Source: PALSA-555 sp035468285 | GTDB lineage: Bacteria > Actinomycetota > Acidimicrobiia > IMCC26256 > PALSA-555 | Reading direction: 5' to 3' | NCBI GenBank assembly: GCA_035468285.1 | Contig: DATISY010000098.1 | Span: forward strand, 1 to 25,620 | DNA: 25,620 nt | In this document: positions 14,276-22,242 of the stretch, one piece after another | How positions within the stretch are numbered: position 1 is the stretch's first letter | Layout: each line of letters starts with the position of its first letter | The notes under the pieces: model-generated | The model's input: the letters and a program-made list of their open reading frames with translations, nothing else | Told to the model about the DNA's origin: nothing | Database searches by the model: none | Program-made: the position numbers and the translations under genes

Positions 14276-15943
14276 TCAGCGGTCGCCGGTGCGAGGACCG
14301 GCCGCGCCGAACTCGACGATCTCGAGCTGGCCGGCCTCGTGGCGGGCCCGCAGGGACTTCTTGTCGAACTTCCCGACGCTGGTCTTGGGAACCTCGTCGA
14401 TGAACGCCCACCGTTCGGGGACCTGCCATTTCGGGACGCGCGCCGACAGAAAGGCACGGAGGTCGTCTGCGTCCGGAGTGGCGTCGCCGACAACGACCAC
14501 GCAGGCCAGCGGGCGCTCCTCCCAGCGCGGGTCCGGCACGCCGATGACCGATGCCTCCTGGACCGAGGGGTGGGCCATGAGGTGGTTCTCGAGCTCCACC
14601 GAGGAGATCCACTCACCACCGGACTTGATGACGTCCTTGGCCCGGTCGGTGATCCGCACGTACCCGCGTGGATCGATGGTGCCGATGTCGCCGGTGCGCA
14701 GCCAGCCGTCGTCGAATTTCTCGGGTCCGGTGTCCCGGTAATAGGACCCGGTGATCCAGGGACCCCGGGCTTCGAGCTCCCCGACCGTCTCGTCGTCCCA
14801 GGCGACGGGCCCGTCGTCGCCCATGATCCGCAGCTCGACGCCGGGCACCGCTCGACCGGCGCGGACCCGCCAGGGCATCGCGTCCGGCGCATCCCACGGC
14901 ATGCCCTTGGGTGGGTGCGCGACAGCAGCGACGGGGCTGGTCTCGGTCATGCCCCAAGCCTGGAGAACCTCGACGCCGAACCGATCCCGGAAGCCCTCGA
15001 TGAGCGCCTGCGGGACGGCGGACCCCCCGCAGGGGACGAGCCGCAACGATGAGAAGTCGACCGCGGCCGGGTTGCTGTCCGCGAAGCGCAGCAGGTCAGA
15101 CCAGATGGTCGGGACGGCGCCCGCGACCGTCGCCCGCTCCGCGGCGATGAACCCGGCGAGGGGCTCGGCTTGCAGGTAGCGGCCGGGCATGAGCAGATCG
15201 GCGCCGGTCATCCAGGCCACATAAGGGAGACCCCACGCGTTGGCGTGGAACATCGGGACGACGGGGAGGACCCGGTCGTTCTCGGTGATCCCGAGACAGC
15301 CGGCTGCGCAGAGCGCGAGCGAGTGGAGGTACGTCGAGCGGTGCGTGTACACCACGCCTTTGGGGTTCCCGGTCGTCCCGCTCGTGTAACACATCGCGGC
15401 CGCGGCGCGCTCGTCGAGCTCGGGCCAGCAGAAGTCGGTGTCCGCCTCGTTGAGCAGATCGTCGTAGCGGAGGATCTGGACGGTCGGAGCAGCCTCGGCG
15501 AGCGCTGCCGTGTCACCGTCACCGACGACGATGTACCGCTCCACGGTGGTCAGGTCACCGGCGATCTTGGCGAGGAGGGGGATGAGTGAATCGTCGACGA
15601 TGATGACGCGGTCGTCGGCGTGCTCGACGATGTAGATCAGCTGCTCGGGGAACAGCCGGATGTTGAGCGTATGGAGTACGGCGCCCATCGTCGGGATGGC
15701 GAGGTATGCCTCGAGGTGCTCTTGGGTGTTCCAGCAGAACGTCGCGACGCGGTCCCCATCACCGACACCGAGCGCGGCGAGACCGGCGGCGAGTCGGGTG
15801 ACACGATCGGCGACCTCGGTGAACGTCGCGCACCGCCGGCGATCTCCTTCGAGGGTGACGACGACGCTGTCGCCGTGCAGCGCCGCGCCATGACGGAAGA
15901 GCATCCCGATCGTGAGCGGGAAGTCCTGCATCGTTCCAAGCAT
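14276..15943 (-). CDS. AMP-forming fatty-acyl-CoA synthetase (FadD-like)
   Basis: A 555-aa ANL-superfamily ligase, full length. The ATP/phosphate loop is YTSGTTGNPKG (186-196), followed by VPMFHANAWGLPY, the adenine-binding region QAWGMTETSP, the hinge part DGWLRTGDIGTIDPRGYVRI and DRAKDVIKSGGEWIS, and the catalytic lysine K525 in the C-terminal TSVGKFDKK. It should activate a medium- or long-chain carboxylic acid to acyl-AMP and then acyl-CoA in the cytoplasm. ATG 15943 has a GGGGGGA site; ATG 15931 is an alternative. Its stop abuts the stop of the convergent basic-tail gene with no space (TGATCA at 14273-14278). The small 67-aa gene diverges from its upstream side. It is a separate unit from the operon at 16279-22242 but may feed the same chemistry. 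Confidence 0.93.
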   Translation of the reverse strand: MLGTMQDFPLTIGMLFRHGAALHGDSVVVTLEGDRRRCATFTEVADRVTRLAAGLAALGVGDGDRVATFCWNTQEHLEAYLAIPTMGAVLHTLNIRLFPEQLIYIVEHADDRVIIVDDSLIPLLAKIAGDLTTVERYIVVGDGDTAALAEAAPTVQILRYDDLLNEADTDFCWPELDERAAAAMCYTSGTTGNPKGVVYTHRSTYLHSLALCAAGCLGITENDRVLPVVPMFHANAWGLPYVAWMTGADLLMPGRYLQAEPLAGFIAAERATVAGAVPTIWSDLLRFADSNPAAVDFSSLRLVPCGGSAVPQALIEGFRDRFGVEVLQAWGMTETSPVAAVAHPPKGMPWDAPDAMPWRVRAGRAVPGVELRIMGDDGPVAWDDETVGELEARGPWITGSYYRDTGPEKFDDGWLRTGDIGTIDPRGYVRITDRAKDVIKSGGEWISSVELENHLMAHPSVQEASVIGVPDPRWEERPLACVVVVGDATPDADDLRAFLSARVPKWQVPERWAFIDEVPKTSVGKFDKKSLRARHEAGQLEIVEFGAAGPRTGDR

Positions 15944-16042
15944 CCGCGTCCCCCCGACGGTGCCGGCCAGTGCTCATCCTGCCACTCTCGACGACCGGCG
16001 GGCCTCGCGGCGAGAGGGCGGCGGCGCGCCTACGGTTCGGGC

Positions 16043-16246
16043 ATGGTGGAACGAGGGATTGGGACCGTCCTGCAGTTCGGGCTCATCGCCGAAGGGCCCG
16101 ACGGCGGGGACGTGCCAGGACTGCTCGAGCGCGTGGGGGACGCCATCCGGGACCTCGGCGCGGTCGACGTCGTCGACGTCGTCTTCCGGCCGCCGCGGGA
16201 CGGGACCCCCGCCGCGGTGTCGGTCTACTTCGTACGAGCGGACTGA
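16043..16246 (+). CDS. Small conserved-looking protein, 67 aa, unknown function
   Basis: A 67-aa frame, MVERGIGTVLQFGLIAEGPD at the start and VSVYFVRAD at the end, with almost every third codon position G or C, which is strong coding evidence in this genome. The layout is strand (TVLQFGLIAEG), helix (VPGLLERVGDAIRDLG), strand (VVDVVFRPPRDG), strand (AAVSVYFVRA), an alpha/beta arrangement of ferredoxin-like or ACT-like size. I do not recognise a family. The frame is open further upstream, but composition there follows the antisense gene. No clear ribosome site is seen before ATG 16043. It sits alone on the plus strand, divergent from the acyl-CoA ligase and convergent with the NTF2-like gene. 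Confidence 0.6.
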   Translation: MVERGIGTVLQFGLIAEGPDGGDVPGLLERVGDAIRDLGAVDVVDVVFRPPRDGTPAAVSVYFVRAD

Positions 16247-16278
16247 GCACGACGGGCGCTGACCCCCCCTGCGGAAGG

Positions 16279-16833
16279 TCAGGTCCGGAACATCGGGTTG
16301 TGGGCGTTGTCGGTGATGATGACCTGACGGGAGAACTTCCATGTCTCGGCTTCCTTGCGGAACTCGAAGACATAGGACCCTTCGTGGCTCCCTCGCCGGA
16401 ACCCGTCAGCGTCCTCGCGTGTCGCGACCATCGTGTACTGCACCGCGGCGACGGCGTGGCGCCCATCGTCGGAGACTCGGATGACGTCGCTCACCATGAG
16501 GTGGCGCAGCCCGAGGCGGTCGAGCTCGTCCTGTCCGGCCCCGGCTTGCCCGGTCTTGGAGACCATGACGGGCCGCACGAGCCGTTCCCGCAGCACGGCT
16601 TTCCCCTGGACGCGCTCGACGAGGGACCCGGCGAGCACGCGCTCGATGTCGTCGGTGTAGAGGGCGAGCATGTCGTCCCAACGACGGCCGTCTTCGAGGT
16701 AGCCGTATCGCATGATGAGGTCTCGGATCGTCTCGCGGTCCTCGGCGGCTTGGAGCGAGGCTTCGACGGTGGCGTGTCGAGGTTGGGTCCGGAGCACGGC
16801 GTCGAGGACGGCCCGCTCCTCGAGTTGATCCAT
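16279..16833 (-). CDS. NTF2/SnoaL-like protein, operon-distal copy
   Basis: A 184-aa protein of the SnoaL-like, NTF2-fold type. Family-like parts are RETIRDLIMRYGYLEDGRRWDDMLALYTDD (32-61), followed by LRERLVRPVM, an LGLRHLMVSDVIRVSDDG strand, AVAAVQYTMVATRED and the terminal W-x-FSRQVIITDNAHNPMF. This cone-shaped fold serves as isomerase, hydratase, cyclase or dioxygenase beta-subunit, so the reaction is open. It is the last gene of the minus-strand catabolic operon, 24 nt after the Ltp gene, with GGGGA 7 nt before ATG 16833. It is closely similar along nearly its whole length to the protein of 21676-22242, the first gene of the same operon; the two are paralogues. Confidence 0.88.
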   Translation of the reverse strand: MDQLEERAVLDAVLRTQPRHATVEASLQAAEDRETIRDLIMRYGYLEDGRRWDDMLALYTDDIERVLAGSLVERVQGKAVLRERLVRPVMVSKTGQAGAGQDELDRLGLRHLMVSDVIRVSDDGRHAVAAVQYTMVATREDADGFRRGSHEGSYVFEFRKEAETWKFSRQVIITDNAHNPMFRT

Positions 16834-16857
16834 CGGTCGGTCCCCTCGTCGTCCGAG

Positions 16858-18018
16858 TCAGCGGTCTGTCGTGAGCACGAGGGCGGATCCGTCCATCAGC
16901 GCGCCGGATGTCACGGCGCAGACGTCATGGATGGGAACTTGCCGGGTGCCGCCGCGGCCTTGGACTTGGAGGACGGCTTCGGTCACGGTGTTCATGCCGT
17001 GGAGGTACCCCTCGGCCAGGAGGCCGCCGTGGGTGTTCACGGGGAGGGAGCCGCCGGGTGCGGTGTTCCCCGCGCGGAGGAACGCGCCGGACCCGCCGCG
17101 CTCGCAGAGCCCGAGGCCCTCGAGGCCGATGAGCACGGTGCTGGTGAAGCAGTCGTAGATCTCGGCCAGCTGCACGTCGGCCGGTTCGACCCCGGCGCGG
17201 GCGAGGAGGTCGTCGCGCAGGTGGCTGGTGTAGTTGCGGGTGTAGTCGGACCAGAGCAGGTGGTCGCCTATGTCGAGGCCGGGGCGGGGTCCGGCCCGGT
17301 AGACACTGGCCGCGACGACCGCGGGGGGATGGCGGAGGTCTCGGGCGCGTTCCACGGAGGTGACGACGAGCGCGCACGCGCCGTCGACTTCGATGGTGCA
17401 GTCGTCGGCGCGGAACGGGTCGACGACGAACGGGGCGGCGAGATGCTCGGTGACGCTCAACGGTTCCCGCTTGATCGCCCGGTCGTTGGTCGCCGCCCAG
17501 TGACGTTGCGTCGACGCCACCGCCGCGAGGTCCGCTTCGTCCTGGCCGGTCTCGAGGAGGAACCGCCGGGCCCACATCGCCACGTACATGAGGTAGGCGT
17601 CGTAGCCGATCGGGTAGCGATACTGGCCTCCCGGCCCGGGGAACGGCATGGTCCCGACCCGGGACCCGGAGCGGCCATTCAGGGCCCGGAACACGACGAC
17701 GTAGTCGGCCTCGCCCGCACCCACCGCGGCCGCGGCCTGACCGACGAGGTAGGCGGGGGCTTGGCCGCCCAGCTGGGCGTCGAGCACGTACCCGAGACGA
17801 GGAAGCGCGAGGCCGCTCGCGACGGCGACCGCGGGGACGGAATCGTGCATGAGCATGAACGTGGCGATCCCGTCGATCTGCTCGGTGGCGAGGCCGGCAT
17901 CGAGGATGGCGTTGCGGCAGGCTTCGAGGGCCTGGTCGAGGACGCTGCGGCCCGAGCGTCGGGTGAACGGCGTGTAGCCGACGCCGACGATTGCCGCGGT
18001 CGTCGACCCGGTCGTCAC
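16858..18018 (-). CDS. Ltp (SCP-x thiolase-like) protein, probable retro-aldolase subunit
   Basis: A 386-aa thiolase-fold protein of the lipid-transfer-protein type, from AAIVGVGYTPFTRRSGRS to the C-terminal half EIYDCFTSTVLIGLEGLGL and NTHGGLLAEGYLHGMN. The nucleophilic Cys that thiolases carry near residue 85-90 is missing: the place reads LGGQAPAYLVGQ. The usual GHP histidine site reads GYLHG with Tyr338, and Tyr288 sits in EIYDCF. Loss of this Cys with tyrosines in the active site is the pattern of Ltp2-type steroid side-chain aldolases, which cleave beta-hydroxyacyl-CoA rather than beta-ketoacyl-CoA. GTG 18018 overlaps the DUF35 stop by 4 bp (GTGA), so the two partners are probably made in equal amounts. 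Substrate unknown. Confidence 0.85.
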   Translation of the reverse strand: MTTGSTTAAIVGVGYTPFTRRSGRSVLDQALEACRNAILDAGLATEQIDGIATFMLMHDSVPAVAVASGLALPRLGYVLDAQLGGQAPAYLVGQAAAAVGAGEADYVVVFRALNGRSGSRVGTMPFPGPGGQYRYPIGYDAYLMYVAMWARRFLLETGQDEADLAAVASTQRHWAATNDRAIKREPLSVTEHLAAPFVVDPFRADDCTIEVDGACALVVTSVERARDLRHPPAVVAASVYRAGPRPGLDIGDHLLWSDYTRNYTSHLRDDLLARAGVEPADVQLAEIYDCFTSTVLIGLEGLGLCERGGSGAFLRAGNTAPGGSLPVNTHGGLLAEGYLHGMNTVTEAVLQVQGRGGTRQVPIHDVCAVTSGALMDGSALVLTTDR

Positions 18019-18434
18019 GACGTCACCCGGAAGCGCAGCTCTGTCCAGGTTCCGTGGTCGACGTAGCTGCCGGTGACGGGGCTGCCCGCCTCGATCGGTC
18101 CTCGGTGCTCGAGGCGGGCGAGCAGGCGACAGCCCTCCGGGAGGTCGATCACCGCGATGACGTAGGGCACGTCGTCTCGGAACGCGGGGGTGAAGGCACG
18201 GTGCACGACGATCCAGGAGTAGACGGTGCCGCGCGGTTCGATCTCGACGACATCGCCACCGGGCGCGGCACAGCTCGGGCAGGCCGGCATCGGCGGGAAC
18301 CGGTACCGAGCGCACTGGGTGCAGCGCTGCACCAGGAGACGCCGGCCCCGGAGCCCATCCCAGTAGAACTGGCTGTCCTCGTCGGCCTCCGGGACGGGAA
18401 CCAGCGGCGCAGGGGTGGGGTCGACGGTCGTCAT
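18015..18434 (-). CDS. DUF35 zinc-ribbon/OB-fold partner protein of the Ltp aldolase
   Basis: A 139-aa DUF35 (ChsH2 C-terminal-like) protein. An N-terminal helix FYWDGLRGRRLLVQ precedes a rubredoxin-type zinc ribbon with Cys38, Cys41, Cys52 and Cys55 (CTQC and CPSC). An OB fold follows: GTVYSWIVVHRAFTPAF, VPYVIAVIDLPEG, CRLLARLEH and a closing strand. In steroid side-chain degradation, DUF35 domains bind Ltp-type thiolase-like subunits and are required for their aldolase activity and CoA binding. Here the gene ends inside the start of the Ltp gene (GTGA) and begins inside the crotonase stop (ATGA at 18431-18434), so all three are translated together. Confidence 0.9.
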   Translation of the reverse strand: MTTVDPTPAPLVPVPEADEDSQFYWDGLRGRRLLVQRCTQCARYRFPPMPACPSCAAPGGDVVEIEPRGTVYSWIVVHRAFTPAFRDDVPYVIAVIDLPEGCRLLARLEHRGPIEAGSPVTGSYVDHGTWTELRFRVTS

Positions 18435-19261
18435 CGGCCGTCGAAGCGGGGTCGGCGCTTCTCGCGGAACGCCTCGAGTCCCTCGCGGGCGTCATGGGAG
18501 GTGAGGCAGTACTCGTCGTTGCGTTCGCGCTCGACGCGGAGGCCGTCCTCGACGGTGAGGTTGCCCGACCAGAGGGTGTGGAGCACCGCTTTTGCGTTCG
18601 CGACTGCCAACGGGCTCTTCTCGGCGATGCCCTCGGCGAGCTCGAGCCCAACGGTGAGCAGCTCGTCGTCGGCGGTGACGCGCGATGCGAGTCCCCAGTC
18701 GAGAGCCTCCGCCGCGTCGAGGAACCGTCCGCTGAAGATGAGCTCGTTGGCACGGGCTCGTCCGATCGCTCGTGGCAAGAGGGTGAGCACGCCGCCGCCG
18801 CCCATCTGACCGAAGTTGAGGTGCGCGTCCCCGATCCGAGCCGATCGCGCGATCACCGCGAAGTCGCAGTTGAGGACAAGCTCGAGTCCGCCGGCCGCGG
18901 TGACACCGTTGATCAGGGCGATCACCGGGATGCGCAGCTCGCGGAGGCGCCCGAACGTCGCGTGGAGGTCGGCGACGAACTTCGGGAACTCGACGGGGTC
19001 GCGCTGGAGGGTGAGGTACTGCTTGAGGTCGCCGCCCGCGCTGAACGCCCGGCCGTTCCCGGTGAGCAGCAGCGCCCGCACCGTGGCGTCGCCCTCGACC
19101 GAGGTGATGGCCTTCCCGAGGGCGTCGAGCATCGTGCGATCGATCGCGTTGAGGGTGTCCGGCCGGTTGAGGGTGACGAGGGCGGCATGGGACCCGTCGT
19201 TGCCGAGGGTGCGTCGGGCGACCAGGACCGGGGGACGGGGCTCATCCGGAGGTGCGACCAC
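18431..19261 (-). CDS. Enoyl-CoA hydratase/isomerase (crotonase) family protein
   Basis: A 276-aa crotonase. The first oxyanion-hole segment is RAFSAGGDLKQY (71-82) and the second is NGVTAAGGLELVLNCDFAVIA (118-138), holding Glu127 at the position of the first catalytic glutamate. The second catalytic glutamate of hydratases, expected in an FGxPE stretch, is absent: the sequence is NFGQMGGGGVLT (149-160). It may therefore be an isomerase, a thioester hydrolase or another crotonase rather than a classical hydratase. It begins with GTG 19261, two bases after the stop of the upstream acyl-CoA ligase, without a visible ribosome site, which points to coupling. The stop overlaps the DUF35 start. Confidence 0.9.
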   Translation of the reverse strand: MVAPPDEPRPPVLVARRTLGNDGSHAALVTLNRPDTLNAIDRTMLDALGKAITSVEGDATVRALLLTGNGRAFSAGGDLKQYLTLQRDPVEFPKFVADLHATFGRLRELRIPVIALINGVTAAGGLELVLNCDFAVIARSARIGDAHLNFGQMGGGGVLTLLPRAIGRARANELIFSGRFLDAAEALDWGLASRVTADDELLTVGLELAEGIAEKSPLAVANAKAVLHTLWSGNLTVEDGLRVERERNDEYCLTSHDAREGLEAFREKRRPRFDGR

Positions 19262-19263
19262 GG

Positions 19264-20883
19264 CTAGCGGGCCGGCACCGAGGTGCTGAGCTGGCGCACG
19301 ATCTCGTGCTTCTGGACTTTCCCGGACGCCGTGGTGGGGAGCGCGTCGAGCACGACCAGTTGCTCGGGGAGCTTGAACGTGGCGAGACCCGCGTCGCGGA
19401 GCCGTCCGACCATGTCCTCGAAGGTCAGGGAGTGCTCGGCGCGGAGCACGACACAGGCGCAGCTGCGCTCACCGAGCCGCGCGTCGGGGAGCCCTACGAC
19501 GGCGGCACGCTCGACCTCGGGCCATGCCACGATGAGGTCCTCGATCTCTCGGGGTGCGATGTTGATCCCGCCCCGGATGATGATCTCCTTCTTCCGGCCG
19601 CTGACGCGCAGCGCGCCGTCACCGTCGATGACACCGAGATCGCCGCTGCGCACCCATCCCTCGGCGTCGAACGTGGCGGCGGTGCGGTCAGGGTCGGCAT
19701 AGAAGCCGGCGCAGGTGTTCGGCCCCCGAACGAAGATCTCGCCCGGCTCACCCTGACAGCGACGCCCGTCAGCGTCGCGGGTCTCGATCTCGACGTCGGT
19801 CATCGGGACACCATCGGTGTGGCGCCGCTGCTCGCCGGGGCTGCCGGGTCGGTTCCAGGTCCCGACGAGGACCTCGGTCGAGCCGTAGAGGCGCAGGACG
19901 CCGATCCCGACGTCGGTGGCTGCGTCGACGAGCTCCGCGGGGACCGGCGCGCCGCCACAGCCGAAGCGTCGCAGCCGGGGAAGGGTGCGGGCCTGACGCT
20001 GGGCTTCCTCCACGAGGTCCTGCAGGAAGGTCGTCGCGGCCAGCGTGTAGCTCGCCCCCGCGCTCGCCACCAGGTCGAGGGCTGCGGTCGGGTCCCAGCG
20101 ATCCTGGAGAACGAGCGGGAGGCCGTGGTACAGCGCGAACCGGAGCCCGTAGTTGAAGCCGGTGGAGTGTCCCACGGGGGATGGCATCCATACGACGTCG
20201 TGGGCCGACAACCCGAGGTCAGAGAAGGCGACCCGGACGCTGAAGTTGGTCGTCTGCTCGGTGTGCAGAATCGCTTTGGGGCTGGCCTCGGTCCCGGACG
20301 TGAAGATGAGCTCGGAGACGGCCTCGGCGGGGCCACCCGCAGCGGTGAGGGGGACCGCCGGGCCGTCGAGCAGCTGGTCGAGGCTCACGTCGGCACGGTC
20401 CTCCCCCGACGGCCGCACGACGAGACGCCGTGGCCGGACCCCGGTGGCGTCGCTCACGTCCGCGACCAGATGGAGGTGATCGAACCCGCGGTAGTCACCG
20501 GGGGTCACGATCGCCGCGGGGCGGGCCGTCGTGAACACGTGCGTCAGCTCCCGGGCCCGGTAGTTCGGGAGGAGGGGGTTGATGACCGCCCCGATGGACT
20601 GGATCGCGACCGCGACGACGGCGGCCTCGTACCAGTTGGGGAGCTGCACCGACACCACGTCGCCCGTCTCGATTCCCTGGTCGTGGAAGCCCGCCGCGAG
20701 GCGCCCGGCGGCGGACGCCAGCTCGGCGTAGCTGCATCGGTGGCCGCTCTCGTCGGTCACGGCGACTGCGTCGGGCCGTCGCTGCGCGAGCGCTGCGACC
20801 TGGCCCGCGAGCGTCGTGTCGTCCCAGAGCTCCCGGCGGGCAAACTCCTCGCGGCGGGCCGGGGTGGTGACGAGGTCCTGCAT
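19264..20883 (-). CDS. AMP-forming acyl-CoA synthetase of the operon
   Basis: A 539-aa ANL-family ligase. The ATP loop reads FTSGTEASPKAILHT, in which the usual Gly after Lys is Ala and the Thr-Gly is Glu-Ala, a variant seen in cyclohexanecarboxylate/fatty-acid-type ligases. The adenine-binding part is LRLYGSTEVLVGTW, the hinge EGWVRSGDLGVIDGDGALRV with GRKKEIIIRGG, and the catalytic lysine K522 lies in TASGKVQKHE. It should convert a carboxylic acid to its CoA thioester at the start of the pathway. ATG 20883 stands 5 nt after the SDR stop; GTG 20892, overlapping that stop as GTGA, is an equally good start. It is distinct from the ligase at 14276. Confidence 0.93.
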   Translation of the reverse strand: MQDLVTTPARREEFARRELWDDTTLAGQVAALAQRRPDAVAVTDESGHRCSYAELASAAGRLAAGFHDQGIETGDVVSVQLPNWYEAAVVAVAIQSIGAVINPLLPNYRARELTHVFTTARPAAIVTPGDYRGFDHLHLVADVSDATGVRPRRLVVRPSGEDRADVSLDQLLDGPAVPLTAAGGPAEAVSELIFTSGTEASPKAILHTEQTTNFSVRVAFSDLGLSAHDVVWMPSPVGHSTGFNYGLRFALYHGLPLVLQDRWDPTAALDLVASAGASYTLAATTFLQDLVEEAQRQARTLPRLRRFGCGGAPVPAELVDAATDVGIGVLRLYGSTEVLVGTWNRPGSPGEQRRHTDGVPMTDVEIETRDADGRRCQGEPGEIFVRGPNTCAGFYADPDRTAATFDAEGWVRSGDLGVIDGDGALRVSGRKKEIIIRGGINIAPREIEDLIVAWPEVERAAVVGLPDARLGERSCACVVLRAEHSLTFEDMVGRLRDAGLATFKLPEQLVVLDALPTTASGKVQKHEIVRQLSTSVPAR

Positions 20884-20888
20884 CGGGT

Positions 20889-21659
20889 TCACAGCAGGGC
20901 GAACCGCAAGGTGCCGCCGTCGACGACGACGGTGGAGCCCGAGAGGTAGCTGGCGTCCTCGGACACCAAGAAGGCGATGGTCCCGGCGAACTCTTCGGGG
21001 CGGCCGTGGCGCCCGAAGTGGTTCCACTGGTTGAGTACTGCTTCCCGCTCAGGCGTCCGGGAAGGGTGGGGAGCGTTGCCGATCAGCACGGCGTTCACGT
21101 TGACGCCCGTCGCCGCGACCTCTTTGGCGAGCGATCCGACGAACCCGCTCAGTCCGGCCTTGGCCGACGCGTACCCGACGCCGGCCCGCTGGCCGAACAC
21201 GGCAGAGATCGAGTTGACGCAGACGATCTTGCCGTACCCGCGCTCGACCATCCCGCCGATGACGGCCCGGGAGCAGATGAAGGCGGAGCCGAGGTTCAGG
21301 GCCACGAACGCGTAGAAGTCCTCGACCGAGGTCTCGCGCAGCTCCCGCCATGGGACACCGGCGGGCGCGCCGCCAACATTGTTGATCAACATGTCCACGG
21401 GGCCCACCGTGTCGTGGGCCTCTCCCACGATCGCTTCGACGTCGGCGGGCTGGGTCACGTCACCCGGCGCGGCTCGGGCGCGCCCACCGGCGGAGATGAT
21501 CGCCGCGACCGTGTCGCCCGCCAGGTCCGCGCGAACGTCGTTGACGATCACCGCGGCGCCGTCGGCGGCGAGACGGAGCGCGGTCGCGCGGCCGACGCCC
21601 GCGCCGGCCCCGGTGACGAGCGCGGTTCGGCCCTCGAAGCGGCCCGGGCTCGGGCTCAT
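20889..21659 (-). CDS. Short-chain dehydrogenase/reductase (SDR) of the operon
   Basis: A 256-aa classical SDR. The cofactor motif is TGAGAGVG (16-23), Asp41 at the end of strand 2 (VIVNDV) favours NAD(H) over NADP(H), NNVG (93-96) is the structural motif, and the catalytic set is Ser150 (CVNSIS), Tyr163 and Lys167 (YASAK). The C-terminus SGSTVVVDGGTLRF is typical. Within the pathway it probably oxidises a hydroxyl of the acid or its CoA ester to a ketone, or the reverse. ATG 21659 was chosen because the frame upstream of it overlaps the NTF2-like gene and has non-coding composition. It lies 16 nt after that gene and just before the ligase. Confidence 0.93.
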   Translation of the reverse strand: MSPSPGRFEGRTALVTGAGAGVGRATALRLAADGAAVIVNDVRADLAGDTVAAIISAGGRARAAPGDVTQPADVEAIVGEAHDTVGPVDMLINNVGGAPAGVPWRELRETSVEDFYAFVALNLGSAFICSRAVIGGMVERGYGKIVCVNSISAVFGQRAGVGYASAKAGLSGFVGSLAKEVAATGVNVNAVLIGNAPHPSRTPEREAVLNQWNHFGRHGRPEEFAGTIAFLVSEDASYLSGSTVVVDGGTLRFALL

Positions 21660-21675
21660 GGGGCCGACATCGTGG

Positions 21676-22242
21676 TCAGGTCGATTCCCGTTGGAACATC
21701 GGGTTATGGGCGTTCTCGCTGGTGACGACCTGGCGGGAGAACCGCCAGACACCGTTGTCCTTCCGGAAGTCGAAGATGTAGGAGCCCTCGTGCGCCCCCC
21801 GCCGGAACCCGCGCTCGTCGTCGGCCGTCGCGACCATCGTGTACTGGACCGCGGCGGTGGCGGTCGTCCCGTCATCGGAGAGGCGGATGACGTCGCTCGC
21901 CATGAGGTGACGCAGCCCGAGCGTGACGAGGTGCTCGGGAGGCGGCGCGGCCCCGTCCCCAGCGCTGTGCTGGAGGGTGGGGGCGATCAGCTTCTCGCGG
22001 AGCGCCGCTTTGCCCTGGACCCGTTCGGTGAGACTGCCGGCGAGGACGCGTTCGATGTCGTCGGTGTAGAGCGCCAGAAGGTCGTCCCATCGCCGCGCGT
22101 CGCAGAGGTAGCCGTAGACCATGATGAGGTCGCGAACTGCCCGGCGGTCCTCCAACGCGGTGAGCCGCTCATCGGTGCCGCGCCGCGGCCGCTCCGGGCG
22201 GGTCACCACGTCGAGGAGCGCGTCGATCTCGGCGGAGTTCAC
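21676..22242 (-). CDS. NTF2/SnoaL-like protein, first gene of the operon
   Basis: A 188-aa NTF2-fold protein, paralogue of the operon-terminal gene at 16279-16833. Shared stretches include ARRWDDLLALYTDDIERVL, LTERVQGKAALRE, LGLRHLMASDVIRLSDDG, AVQYTMVAT and ENAHNPMF. The N-terminal roughly 30 residues and a Pro/Gly-rich insert (SAGDGAAPPPE) differ. An enzymatic role (isomerase or hydratase-like) on a hydrophobic CoA ester or acid would suit the fold but is inferred. The start is GTG 22242 with a weak CGGG site; no better start is visible. The promoter of the operon should lie in the 145 bp between it and the divergent CoA-transferase gene. Confidence 0.85.
   Translation of the reverse strand: MNSAEIDALLDVVTRPERPRRGTDERLTALEDRRAVRDLIMVYGYLCDARRWDDLLALYTDDIERVLAGSLTERVQGKAALREKLIAPTLQHSAGDGAAPPPEHLVTLGLRHLMASDVIRLSDDGTTATAAVQYTMVATADDERGFRRGAHEGSYIFDFRKDNGVWRFSRQVVTSENAHNPMFQREST

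Noticed and set aside
15970..18066. 698-codon plus-strand frame opposite the NTF2-like and Ltp genes
   Set aside because: It has no recognisable domain, and the minus strand carries recognised families with overlapping starts and stops.
18019..18753. Upstream extension of the Ltp gene to a start at 18753
   Set aside because: It would cover the whole DUF35 gene in another frame and adds Arg/Pro-rich sequence with no homology-like features. GTG 18018 with a GTGA overlap is the natural start.
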